DNA of 5,366 nucleotides from Kiritimatiellia bacterium (GCA_900771305.1 CAAGNL010000037.1:1-5366), one strand, 5' to 3'; numbered from the stretch's first letter, positions 1 to 5,346 are shown. Program-made: numbers and translations. The notes: generated by a model from the letters alone, not told the origin.

Positions 1-49
1 AAACGCCCGCGTTGGAGTTGACGTTCTGCGTCGATTTCTGTAAAATCAT
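1..49 (-). CDS. Possible 5' end of a divergent gene, cut by the window edge
   Basis: Reading leftward from an ATG at 49-47, the frame stays open to the edge and gives MILQKSTQNVNSNAGV. An AAAAGG sequence lies 5 bases before the ATG and could serve as a weak ribosome binding site. A TGGTATACT extended -10 box lies further upstream at 101-93. The NSNAG stretch faintly recalls the T-S-D-A-G-type start of some DDE transposases (IS1380/IS4-like), but 16 residues cannot support an assignment. The frame opens after a TAG just upstream of an in-frame TTG, so the ATG is the better start. It could also be a chance open frame. Confidence 0.3.
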   Translation of the reverse strand, partial: MILQKSTQNVNSNAGV

Positions 50-231
50 AATAACCTTTTGGTGAGTGGTAGGCTTTTGCTTGAACAACTAAAGTATACC
101 ACAAGCCTTAAGGTTTTTTTCAATAAAAATCGCAAGAAATTTCAATTTTCAGCCCGCGGAGACTGCGTCAACGCACCGGCGTCGGCGCAACCTTCACGGA
201 TTCAGGTTCTAATCACAAAAGAAAGGACATC
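50..231. other. Spacer between the left-edge ORF and the pRiA4b-like gene
   Basis: This AT-rich spacer separates two divergently pointing reading frames. It holds the leftward -10 box, a palindromic CCTTAAGG (106-113) next to a run of seven T, and a short inverted repeat TGCGT-CA-ACGCA (164-175). For the rightward gene the only -10-like word I see is TCTAAT at 208-213, without a matching -35, so its promoter is not clear. An AAAGGA at 222-227, four bases before the ATG at 232, is a plausible ribosome binding site. Confidence 0.4.
93..101 (-). promoter_or_regulatory. Putative extended -10 promoter box facing left
   Basis: The minus strand reads TGGTATACT, an extended -10 element (TGnTATAMT). 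The 11-base word TGTGGTATACT (103 to 93) also occurs exactly in front of rsgA (5216 to 5206). A TTGAAA lies 19 bases upstream of TATACT, a slightly long spacing for a -35 box. Unlike at rsgA, no start codon lies 8 bases downstream. If active, it would make a short leader of roughly 35-40 bases before the ATG at 49. Confidence 0.35.
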
Positions 232-951
232 ATGGCAATCAAGTTGAAATTGGAACTGAAGTGGACGAAAATCAAGCGGGTGGTTACGCTGCCGCGCGGA
301 TTGAACCTCGAGGATCTCAGCGACATCATTCAGGCGATGTTCGGGTTCGAGCACGATCACCTCTGGAATTTCCGCAACAAGGCGGGCAAGGAGTGGAACA
401 CGGGCTGTGACCCGTTCGGCGGGCCGCTTAACATGGATATGCGCGGGATACTTGATCCAGGAGAGTATTGCATCGAAGACGTTCTTGTCGACAGCAAGGA
501 AAAACTTCTCTACTCCTATGATTACGGCGATGGCTGGAAGATTGTTGTCTCGCGCATGGCGGACAGCAAAGACGATGAGATCGCCTGCGTGGAGACGGTG
601 GGGACGAATGCGATGGAGGATATCGGCGGTGTCGGCGGGTTGGAGGAGTTTACCGAACTGCTGAAGAACTGTAAGATCAAATCAGAAGACGAGATCACCA
701 AGGACACCGACTGGCGGATTGCCGAGTGGGGGTACGACGATCCGACCAGACGCGCGGCGTTCCTTAACGGGCCAACTCGTGAAAAGCTGACGGAGAAACT
801 TCGCGAAGAAGTCGAAGGTTCGATCCGCGTGAGAGAGGCGCGAGCTGCGGAGGCCGAACGGGAGAAGATGTTCAAGAATGTCGGGCGTAACGATCCGTGC
901 CCCTGCGGTAGCGGAAAGAAGTTCAAGAAGTGCTGTGGGAAGGACAGATGA
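232..951 (+). CDS. Plasmid pRiA4b ORF-3-like protein with C-terminal SEC-C zinc motif
   Basis: The 239-residue product has the hallmarks of the pRiA4b ORF-3 (IS1096 TnpR-like) domain over about residues 5-185. These are LSDIIQAMFGF followed by HLWNF (about 29-47), the signature YSYDYGDGW (94-102), and an ED-IGG-x-x-GLEEF stretch (129-140). An alpha-helical, charged linker (about 183-215) leads to a SEC-C motif at 218-236 with the zinc ligands Cys223, Cys225, Cys234 and Cys235 in the CPCGSGKKFKKCC pattern. The molecular role of the pRiA4b domain is not established. It is often found on plasmids and near mobile elements, and SEC-C motifs bind zinc and commonly mediate protein contacts (as in SecA). 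No signal peptide or membrane segment is present, so it should be cytoplasmic. The start is backed by AAAGGA four bases upstream. The stop overlaps the next ORF (ATGA), which suggests translational coupling. The domain call is secure; the function is unknown. Confidence 0.92.
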   Translation: MAIKLKLELKWTKIKRVVTLPRGLNLEDLSDIIQAMFGFEHDHLWNFRNKAGKEWNTGCDPFGGPLNMDMRGILDPGEYCIEDVLVDSKEKLLYSYDYGDGWKIVVSRMADSKDDEIACVETVGTNAMEDIGGVGGLEEFTELLKNCKIKSEDEITKDTDWRIAEWGYDDPTRRAAFLNGPTREKLTEKLREEVEGSIRVREARAAEAEREKMFKNVGRNDPCPCGSGKKFKKCCGKDR

Positions 952-1166
952 TGGGAGAGAGGCGCAAGAACAGGTATGTCGATCCGTCGAAGGGGCATCC
1001 GAACGATGTTTTTTATGGTGTGCCGCTCTGGATGCGGCGTCTGGCGGCAAAGCAACGGAAAAGGGTCAAGAAAGCTTCCGGTAGCAATGAAATTGATAAA
1101 GGCGTTGACTGCGCAGAGGAGATTATCGACGGGCTACAGAGAGGCGAAGGCGAGGGAATGGTATGA
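948..1166 (+). CDS. Small basic hypothetical protein, coupled to the pRiA4b-like gene
   Basis: I do not recognise this 72-residue protein. It begins MMGERRKNRYVDPSKG, has a basic middle (WMRRLAAKQRKRVKKASG) and ends in a more acidic segment (EEIIDGLQRGEGEG). There is no signal peptide, membrane segment or cysteine motif. The start at 948 overlaps the preceding stop as ATGA. A GGAAGGA lies about four bases before it, inside the SEC-C codons of the upstream gene, so the two are probably translated as a pair. The ATG at 951 is an equally possible start. The basic core could contact nucleic acid, but that is speculation. It may instead be a chance ORF, since it is short and I know no homologue. 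The overlap and ribosome binding site argue for a real gene. Confidence 0.5.
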   Translation: MMGERRKNRYVDPSKGHPNDVFYGVPLWMRRLAAKQRKRVKKASGSNEIDKGVDCAEEIIDGLQRGEGEGMV

Positions 1167-1216
1167 TCGACGAACGGTTGAAAGAGAAATTTTGCTATAA
1201 TTCCCGCGTATGTTGA
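1163..1216 (+). CDS. Possible 17-residue coupling or leader ORF
   Basis: An ATG at 1163 overlaps the stop of the preceding small ORF (ATGA). It is preceded six bases earlier by GAGGG (1152-1156). It encodes MIDERLKEKFCYNSRVC and stops with TGA at 1214-1216, just past the ATG (1210) of the Dabb gene. The arrangement would allow ribosomes to pass from the small ORF to the Dabb gene. The frame also contains the TATAAT box of the putative Dabb promoter, so much of its sequence is explained without coding. It is listed because of the ordered overlaps; it may well be chance. Confidence 0.2.
   Translation: MIDERLKEKFCYNSRVC
1193..1201 (+). promoter_or_regulatory. Putative extended -10 promoter for the Dabb-hydrolase unit
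   Basis: The sequence TGCTATAAT is a perfect extended -10 box (TGn plus consensus TATAAT). It ends 8 bases before the ATG at 1210, so transcription should begin at or within a few bases of the start codon and give a leaderless or nearly leaderless mRNA. No Shine-Dalgarno sequence lies between the box and the ATG, which fits. No good -35 lies at 16-18 bases; a TTGAAA (1178-1183) is only 12 bases away. Confidence 0.6.
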
Positions 1217-1587
1217 CGCGACGTGAAATGATTTCGACGACCGCGCTGGCCGCTGGCTCGGCGCTCGTCGGCTGCAAAGGAGAAGGTAAAATGGTCAAGC
1301 ACGTGATTCTGTGGAAGCTTAAGGACGACATTGCCGACACGGCCGCCGTGAAGGCCGGCATCAAGGCCGGGCTCGAGGGACTCAAGGGCGTGGTGCCCGG
1401 TCTGCTGGACGTCGTCGTGCGGATCGACTGCCTGGCGAGCTCGAACGCGGACGTGATGCTCGACACGACGCTTGAGAGCGAAGAGGCCCTCAAGGGCTAT
1501 GCCGTCCATCCGGCGCACGTGAAGGTCGCGGACGAGAAGGTCCGTCCCTTCACCCAGGTGCGCATGTGCATGGACTACCTGGTCTAG
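1210..1587 (+). CDS. Dabb (stress-responsive A/B barrel) domain protein with Tat/lipoprotein signal
   Basis: The 125-residue product has two parts. Residues 1-22 form an export signal with a twin-arginine start (TRREMIS), a hydrophobic stretch and a lipobox LVG-Cys22, pointing to Tat export and lipid anchoring. Residues 28-125 form a Dabb domain. It opens with MVKHVILWKLKDD, including the conserved His31, and later has the GYAVHPAHVKV block with His100 and His103, typical of the 'Y-x-x-HP-x-H' segment. Dabb proteins are small dimeric alpha/beta barrels. Some are enzymes (olivetolic acid cyclase is one), but most have no known reaction. The start at 1210 has no Shine-Dalgarno site but sits 8 bases after a strong extended -10. 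A second start at 1291 (Met28) follows AAAGGAG (1276-1282) by 8 bases and would give a standard cytoplasmic Dabb protein of 98 residues. The hydrolase gene follows after 24 bases. The domain call is strong; substrate and function are unknown. Confidence 0.9.
   Translation: MLTRREMISTTALAAGSALVGCKGEGKMVKHVILWKLKDDIADTAAVKAGIKAGLEGLKGVVPGLLDVVVRIDCLASSNADVMLDTTLESEEALKGYAVHPAHVKVADEKVRPFTQVRMCMDYLV
1276..1282 (+). promoter_or_regulatory. Internal Shine-Dalgarno site for a second Dabb start (ATG 1291)
   Basis: AAAGGAG is placed 8 bases before the in-frame ATG at 1291, where the canonical Dabb domain begins. It falls exactly at the junction after the lipobox cysteine, in codons for Lys-Gly-Glu. 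It is the best ribosome binding site I see in the window. It could set a cytoplasmic short form, or it could be a by-product of a KGEGK linker. Confidence 0.45.
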
Positions 1588-1611
1588 CCCCTTATTCGCT
1601 CGTCTAATCCC

Positions 1612-4200
1612 ATGAAGCGGCTCGGACTGCTGGTGGTGGTCGCGGCGTGCGCCTGTTTTGGCGAAACGCTCTTCGATATTGACTTTGGCTCGGCGTCTAA
1701 CCGGGTCGATGCCGAACGGAAAGGCTCGTTCCACGGGGTGCTGCCCCGAAATGTGAACGAGAACTATTCGGCCTGGAGCCCGGGACACGTCGTCTCCAAG
1801 GTCCTGCAGGAGGGTGACCTCCGCTATCTGCGGTTCACGACGAAGCCGGGAGAAGCGGGCGGACAGTTCGCCATCGGGGGATTTGAGCCGAAGTTTCCTG
1901 GCTATTTCCGCCTGAAGGTCCGCGCCCGCACGGCGGGGCGTCCCCTCACGTTCGGCCTTCGCCTGAACGGCGCGCCGTACACGGGGTACTCCGGCCATTC
2001 TGTCTCCTGCATGGACTGGAAGGAGGAGGAGTTCCTCTTCCCCGTGCAGAAGCCGCGCACGGGAAGCGTGGGGATGTACTTCTACACGGGGGTCGGCGAG
2101 GTCGACGTCGCCCGTGTGTCGCTGGAGACGGCGACCGAGGCCGACGTCGCGGCGACGATTCCGCGTCCGCCCAGGTCGCAGACCGACTTCATCCGCCACG
2201 CCCGCTTCCCGCTGGGACTTCCCTGCGGATGGAACCTCGGGCGCGACTGCGTGGACGCCGTCTGCGTCGCCGACGCGCGGGAGCCCGCCCCCGACGGCGT
2301 TCCCGTGCTCAAGATTTCCTCGGAGAAACCGTGGTCGCTCTGGGGCGAGGCCTTCCAGACGGCCTATCCGGGCGAGGCGCACACGCTGCGGTTCCGCTAC
2401 CGTTCGGAGGTGGCGGCTCAGGTCGCCGTCATCGACGAGATCGGGCGCTGGATGGAGAGCCGGAGCCTGCCCGCCGCGAAGGACTGGCGCGAGGAGCGCA
2501 TTGTCTTCAAGCCGAAGATGCTTTCGAAGTCCTTCGGTCTTCGCTTTTCGGGCGAGAAGGGGACGTTCCGCCTTGACCAGGTGCGCGTTCACCTGGGAGC
2601 CGGCGATCCGCCGCCGCGGCCCTACGCCTGCCAGATCGCGCTCGCGGTCGAGGGGGGCGAGATCGCGGACGACACGCGCATCCAGTTCACGGACGAGGAG
2701 CCGCTGCTGAAACTCCGTGCCCTGGACCTGCCGTCCGACGCCCATGTGGTCGTGAAGGTCGCCGACCTCTACGGACGCGAGAAGGCACTACTCAAGGCCG
2801 TCTCGGCGGAGGTCGCGCGGCGCGGGCTTGTTTTCGCGAACCACGCCTTCGACGACCGTCCGATCGGCCAGTTCCGCGTGACGGCCTGGGCGGAGCGGAA
2901 CGGCGCGCGAATCTCGGCCGAGGAGGAGCTTGTCGTCACGCGTCTGCCGCGTCCCGTGGCCTGGGGACGCGATGCGCCCGATTCGCCATTCGGCTGCCAC
3001 TTCAACCCGAACCGCGCCGTCGTGAAGACGATGAAGGCGGGCGGCGTCAACTGGGCGCGCCTGCACGACGCGGGCGAAAAGGTGTCCAACTGGTACGTCC
3101 AGGAACCCGTGAAGGGCGAATGGAACTTCCACGACGAGGAGGTCGCCTGCTATCGGGGCATGCACGTGAAGATCTTCGCGCAGCTTGGCACGGCACCGGC
3201 CTGGGCGTCGCACTACGGGGATCTGGGCTACAAGCACATGGGCTACTTCGAGAAGTACCTGCGTCCCACGAACAGGGTGGACTGGGTCAACTACGTCACG
3301 GCCTACGTGAGGCACCACGAGAAGAACATCGACGAGTACTTCATCTGGAACGAGCCGTGGGGACGCTGGTGGGAGAGCGCGGCGGACATCAAGTTCTTCG
3401 ACAAGGCGAATGCCGGGGCTGACTTCGCGGAGCTCTCGCGCCTCGCCTACGATGCGGTCAAGGCGGTGAACCCGAAGATCCGCGTGAGCGGCTTCAACAC
3501 CACGGCCGGAGAGTGTGGGAAGACCTGGACGGCCTCCGTGCTCGCGGGCGGCGGCTTCGACTGCTGCGACATCGTCGACTGGCACTACTACACGCCGAAT
3601 CCGCGTGGCATCCGCGGCGAGGCGGACGTCACGAAGACGCCGCTCGCGCCGATCCGCGCGCGCCATCCCAACCTCGCCGGCAAGCCGTTCTACATGAGCG
3701 AGGGGCAGGGCACGAGCTCCGGATCCAGTGGCGTCGCCAGCCGCATGAGCGGTCTTCTCAAGGCCTCCGTGCCGTGGCCGGCCGAGGACGTCGCCGTCTA
3801 CTCGCGCAGTGCGGACATGACCTGCCGCTACATCCTCAGCCTCCTGGCCGAGGGCAACGCGAAGATCTTCCTCTACTCCGCCCACTCCTACGACGGCCTT
3901 GCGAAGCAGCCGAACTTCCTGGTGCTGGTCGGTGCGGACGGATTCGCCCATCCCGCGCTCGTCGCCCATGCGCAGCTTGCGCAGATGGTCGAGGGACGGA
4001 GGTTCACGGCGAAGGAGAACGCCGGGCGTGCGGGCGTGAAGTACGTCTTCGAGGGCCGCGGCGGCCGCATCTCGGTCTATTCCGACCTGGAGAGGGACGA
4101 GGTGCTCGCCCTGGCGGCGAAGGGACCTGTCAAGGACCTCTACGGCAATCCGGTGACGGCGGAGACGCTGATCCCCGGGACGATCGTGTACGCAGAGTGA
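1612..4200 (+). CDS. Secreted multidomain glycoside hydrolase, clan GH-A type
   Basis: The 862-residue product starts with an export signal (MKRLGLLVVVAACAC). VAAC at 10-13 could be a lipobox, otherwise signal peptidase I would cut near residue 17. Two beta-rich regions follow (about 18-172 and 190-330). The second opens like a CBM4/9-type domain and has many aromatic residues, so both may bind glycan. Residues about 335-450 look like an Ig-like linker. The catalytic barrel runs from about 455 to 795. It has VNWARLHD (479-486), the acid/base motif FIWNEPWGRWW with Glu581, DWHYY (656-660), and a likely nucleophile Glu697 in YMSEGQG, 116 residues after Glu581. A small beta domain with VKDLYGNPV closes the protein. 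The NEP and later Glu pattern is that of retaining clan GH-A enzymes. GH39 is my best guess, with GH5-like families as alternatives; the substrate cannot be read from the sequence. It lies 24 bases after the Dabb gene and has no clear ribosome binding site. Confidence 0.88.
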   Translation: MKRLGLLVVVAACACFGETLFDIDFGSASNRVDAERKGSFHGVLPRNVNENYSAWSPGHVVSKVLQEGDLRYLRFTTKPGEAGGQFAIGGFEPKFPGYFRLKVRARTAGRPLTFGLRLNGAPYTGYSGHSVSCMDWKEEEFLFPVQKPRTGSVGMYFYTGVGEVDVARVSLETATEADVAATIPRPPRSQTDFIRHARFPLGLPCGWNLGRDCVDAVCVADAREPAPDGVPVLKISSEKPWSLWGEAFQTAYPGEAHTLRFRYRSEVAAQVAVIDEIGRWMESRSLPAAKDWREERIVFKPKMLSKSFGLRFSGEKGTFRLDQVRVHLGAGDPPPRPYACQIALAVEGGEIADDTRIQFTDEEPLLKLRALDLPSDAHVVVKVADLYGREKALLKAVSAEVARRGLVFANHAFDDRPIGQFRVTAWAERNGARISAEEELVVTRLPRPVAWGRDAPDSPFGCHFNPNRAVVKTMKAGGVNWARLHDAGEKVSNWYVQEPVKGEWNFHDEEVACYRGMHVKIFAQLGTAPAWASHYGDLGYKHMGYFEKYLRPTNRVDWVNYVTAYVRHHEKNIDEYFIWNEPWGRWWESAADIKFFDKANAGADFAELSRLAYDAVKAVNPKIRVSGFNTTAGECGKTWTASVLAGGGFDCCDIVDWHYYTPNPRGIRGEADVTKTPLAPIRARHPNLAGKPFYMSEGQGTSSGSSGVASRMSGLLKASVPWPAEDVAVYSRSADMTCRYILSLLAEGNAKIFLYSAHSYDGLAKQPNFLVLVGADGFAHPALVAHAQLAQMVEGRRFTAKENAGRAGVKYVFEGRGGRISVYSDLERDEVLALAAKGPVKDLYGNPVTAETLIPGTIVYAE

Positions 4201-4201
4201 G

Positions 4202-5197
4202 CTACTTGCGGTAGCGGTGCGTCGACTGGGCGCGTTGAAGCTCCTCGCGGGCGGATTCCGCCTTCAGGCGCCGATAGGCGAGCCAGCGATCCTCGGGGAG
4301 GGTGCCGGCGGCGAGGGCGGCCTTGACGGCGCAGCCGGGCTCGGTGTCGTGGCGGCAGTCCGAGAAGCGGCACTGCCGGACGATCTCCTCGACGTCGGAG
4401 AAGGCGTCGGCGATGCCTTCATCCGCCTCGAACATGCCGATTTCGCGCATGCCGGGCGTGTCGATCACCAACGTGCCGTTCGGGAGCTTCACGAGCTCGC
4501 GCTCGGTGGTCGTGTGGCGTCCCTTGGCGTCCCATTCGCGGATTTCGAGCGTGGGCATGAGCTCGTCGCCGGCGAGGGCGTTCACGAGCGAGGACTTGCC
4601 GACGCCCGAGGAGCCGATGAAGGCGAGGGTCTGCCGGGGCTGGACGTAGGGGGCGAGGGCGTCGAGGCCGGAGCCGTCGAGCGAGGAGATCGCAAGAACC
4701 TCCGCGCCGCCCGCATGGGCGCGGGCCTCCGCGAGGTACTCCGCCAGCTCCCTCTTCCCGACGAGGTCGCTCTTGGTGAGCAGCACCACGACGGGGGCGC
4801 CGGAGGCGCGTCCGAGGGAGAGGAAGCGCTCCATGCGGCGCACGTTGAAGTTCTGGTTGACGGAGGTGAGGAAGAAGAGCGTGTCGAAGTTGACGGCGAT
4901 GACCTGGGCCTTCCGTCCGGAGGAGGACGGGTCGGTGCGCTCGAACTTGGAGTGGCGGGGCAGCGTCGCGAGGATGCGGCTCTCGCCATGCGGGTTCCAT
5001 TTGAGGGCGACGAAGTCCCCCGTCGTGGGGATGACGGCATCCGGCTTCCCGTGGAAGGCGGACGCCTTCTTGCGGGCAATGCCCTCGCCCTCGTCGCACA
5101 CGATGCGGTAGTAGTCGCCCCAGGTGCCAAGCACGCGCGCGGGAATCGCGCCCTTGCCCTCGACGGGGCCTCCTGTATATCCAAATTCCTCGATCAC
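4202..5197 (-). CDS. rsgA: Ribosome small subunit-dependent GTPase RsgA
   Basis: RsgA (YjeQ) is a cytoplasmic GTPase that binds the 30S subunit late in assembly and helps release maturation factors. The 331-residue product has an N-terminal OB-fold (about 17-85), then the circularly permuted GTPase order typical of the family: G4 TKSD (141-144), G5-like SSLDGSG (171-177), G1 GSSGVGKSS (195-203), switch region GRHTTT (226-231) and G3 DTPGM (246-250). A C-terminal zinc domain follows with Cys276, Cys281, His283 and Cys289 at the expected 5-2-6 spacing. All key residues are present, so it should be active. I chose the GTG at 5197 because the protein then begins VIEEFGY directly before the OB-fold, as in other RsgA proteins, and because it lies 8 bases after an extended -10 box. 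The frame stays open upstream to 5320, but that part reads through a hairpin and has no family resemblance. No ribosome binding site precedes the start. The stop (TAG) is one base from the stop of the convergent hydrolase gene. Confidence 0.96.
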   Translation of the reverse strand: MIEEFGYTGGPVEGKGAIPARVLGTWGDYYRIVCDEGEGIARKKASAFHGKPDAVIPTTGDFVALKWNPHGESRILATLPRHSKFERTDPSSSGRKAQVIAVNFDTLFFLTSVNQNFNVRRMERFLSLGRASGAPVVVLLTKSDLVGKRELAEYLAEARAHAGGAEVLAISSLDGSGLDALAPYVQPRQTLAFIGSSGVGKSSLVNALAGDELMPTLEIREWDAKGRHTTTERELVKLPNGTLVIDTPGMREIGMFEADEGIADAFSDVEEIVRQCRFSDCRHDTEPGCAVKAALAAGTLPEDRWLAYRRLKAESAREELQRAQSTHRYRK

Positions 5198-5205
5198 GGG
5201 TGCAG

Positions 5206-5214
5206 AGTATACCA
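5206..5214 (-). promoter_or_regulatory. Putative extended -10 promoter for rsgA
   Basis: On the minus strand the sequence is TGGTATACT, an extended -10 with one change from consensus TATAAT. It ends 8 bases before the GTG start at 5197, the same spacing as at the Dabb gene, so the rsgA mRNA is probably leaderless. No usable -35 is seen at 16-18 bases. TTGGAA (5229 to 5224) lies 12 bases upstream, the same offset as TTGAAA at the Dabb promoter. Confidence 0.55.
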
Positions 5215-5253
5215 CATCGGAGATTCCAAAACACTGATTCTTCGTGAGTACTC

Positions 5254-5289
5254 GGTCGGTCAACACCGCTGGCGCGGTCTTGACCGACC
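5254..5289. repeat. Near-perfect 36-base inverted repeat (hairpin) upstream of rsgA
   Basis: Arms GGTCGGTCAA (5254-5263) and TTGACCGACC (5280-5289) are exact reverse complements. Inside them, after one C-C mismatch, ACCGC (5265-5269) pairs with GCGGT (5274-5278) around the loop TGGC. That gives 15 pairs of 16 with a four-base loop. Neither strand has a T-run after it, so it is not a standard intrinsic terminator. It could be a palindromic repeat element, a protein-binding site, or the structured 3' end of a gene lying to the right. Confidence 0.8.
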
Positions 5290-5292
5290 TCG

Positions 5293-5323
5293 GCATCTGA
5301 GCATCTGAGCAAAAGTGCATCTG
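5293..5323. repeat. Tandem GCATCTGA repeat with a third partial copy
   Basis: GCATCTGA occurs twice head to tail (5293-5300 and 5301-5308). GCATCTG returns at 5317-5323 after a short AAAAGT-containing spacer. The block directly adjoins the large hairpin. No function is evident; strand slippage is the simplest origin. Confidence 0.7.
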
Positions 5324-5329
5324 GGCTTT

Positions 5330-5345
5330 TCGAGTCGTCGAGTCC
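5330..5345. repeat. Second 8-bp tandem duplication (TCGAGTCG / TCGAGTCC)
   Basis: Two adjacent 8-base units, TCGAGTCG (5330-5337) and TCGAGTCC (5338-5345), differ only in the last base. The unit length equals that of the GCATCTGA repeat 22 bases away, although the sequence differs. Confidence 0.55.
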
Positions 5346-5346
5346 G

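Noticed and set aside
59..247. Plus-strand 62-codon open frame before the pRiA4b-like gene
   Set aside because: It starts from a TTG without a ribosome binding site, runs through the AT-rich spacer and overlaps the start of the next gene. The translation has no recognisable feature.
522..1055. Minus-strand open frame of 177 codons opposite the pRiA4b-like gene
   Set aside because: Shadow of a gene with secure pRiA4b and SEC-C motifs. The translation is Ser/Arg/Pro-rich with no domain.
1195..2745. Long minus-strand open frame opposite the Dabb gene and the first part of the hydrolase
   Set aside because: It lies antisense to two well-supported genes, its translation is rich in Arg, Leu and His with no recognisable domain, and long antisense frames are expected in high-GC coding DNA.
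2788..3969. Long minus-strand open frame opposite the hydrolase catalytic region
   Set aside because: Antisense shadow of the GH barrel, which has clear catalytic motifs on the plus strand. The minus-strand translation is low-complexity Val/Arg/Asp/Ala text without motifs.
4250..4264. GC-rich GGCGG-ATT-CCGCC stem as a terminator between the convergent genes
   Set aside because: It lies inside rsgA, has only five pairs, and has no T-run after it on either strand.
5169..5173. GGAGG (minus strand) just inside rsgA as a ribosome binding site for a shorter start
   Set aside because: No ATG, GTG or TTG in the rsgA frame lies at a suitable distance downstream, and a later start would cut into the OB-fold.
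5254..5289. Large hairpin as a Rho-independent terminator
   Set aside because: No run of T follows the stem on either strand.
4217..5308. Plus-strand open frame of 363 codons opposite rsgA
   Set aside because: RsgA on the minus strand has every GTPase and zinc motif in order. The plus-strand translation is Gly/Ala/Glu/Arg-rich without any domain.
5198..5320. N-terminal extension of RsgA to an ATG at 5320
   Set aside because: The 41 extra residues read through the hairpin and the -10 box and do not resemble RsgA N-termini. GTG 5197 fits family length and promoter spacing.
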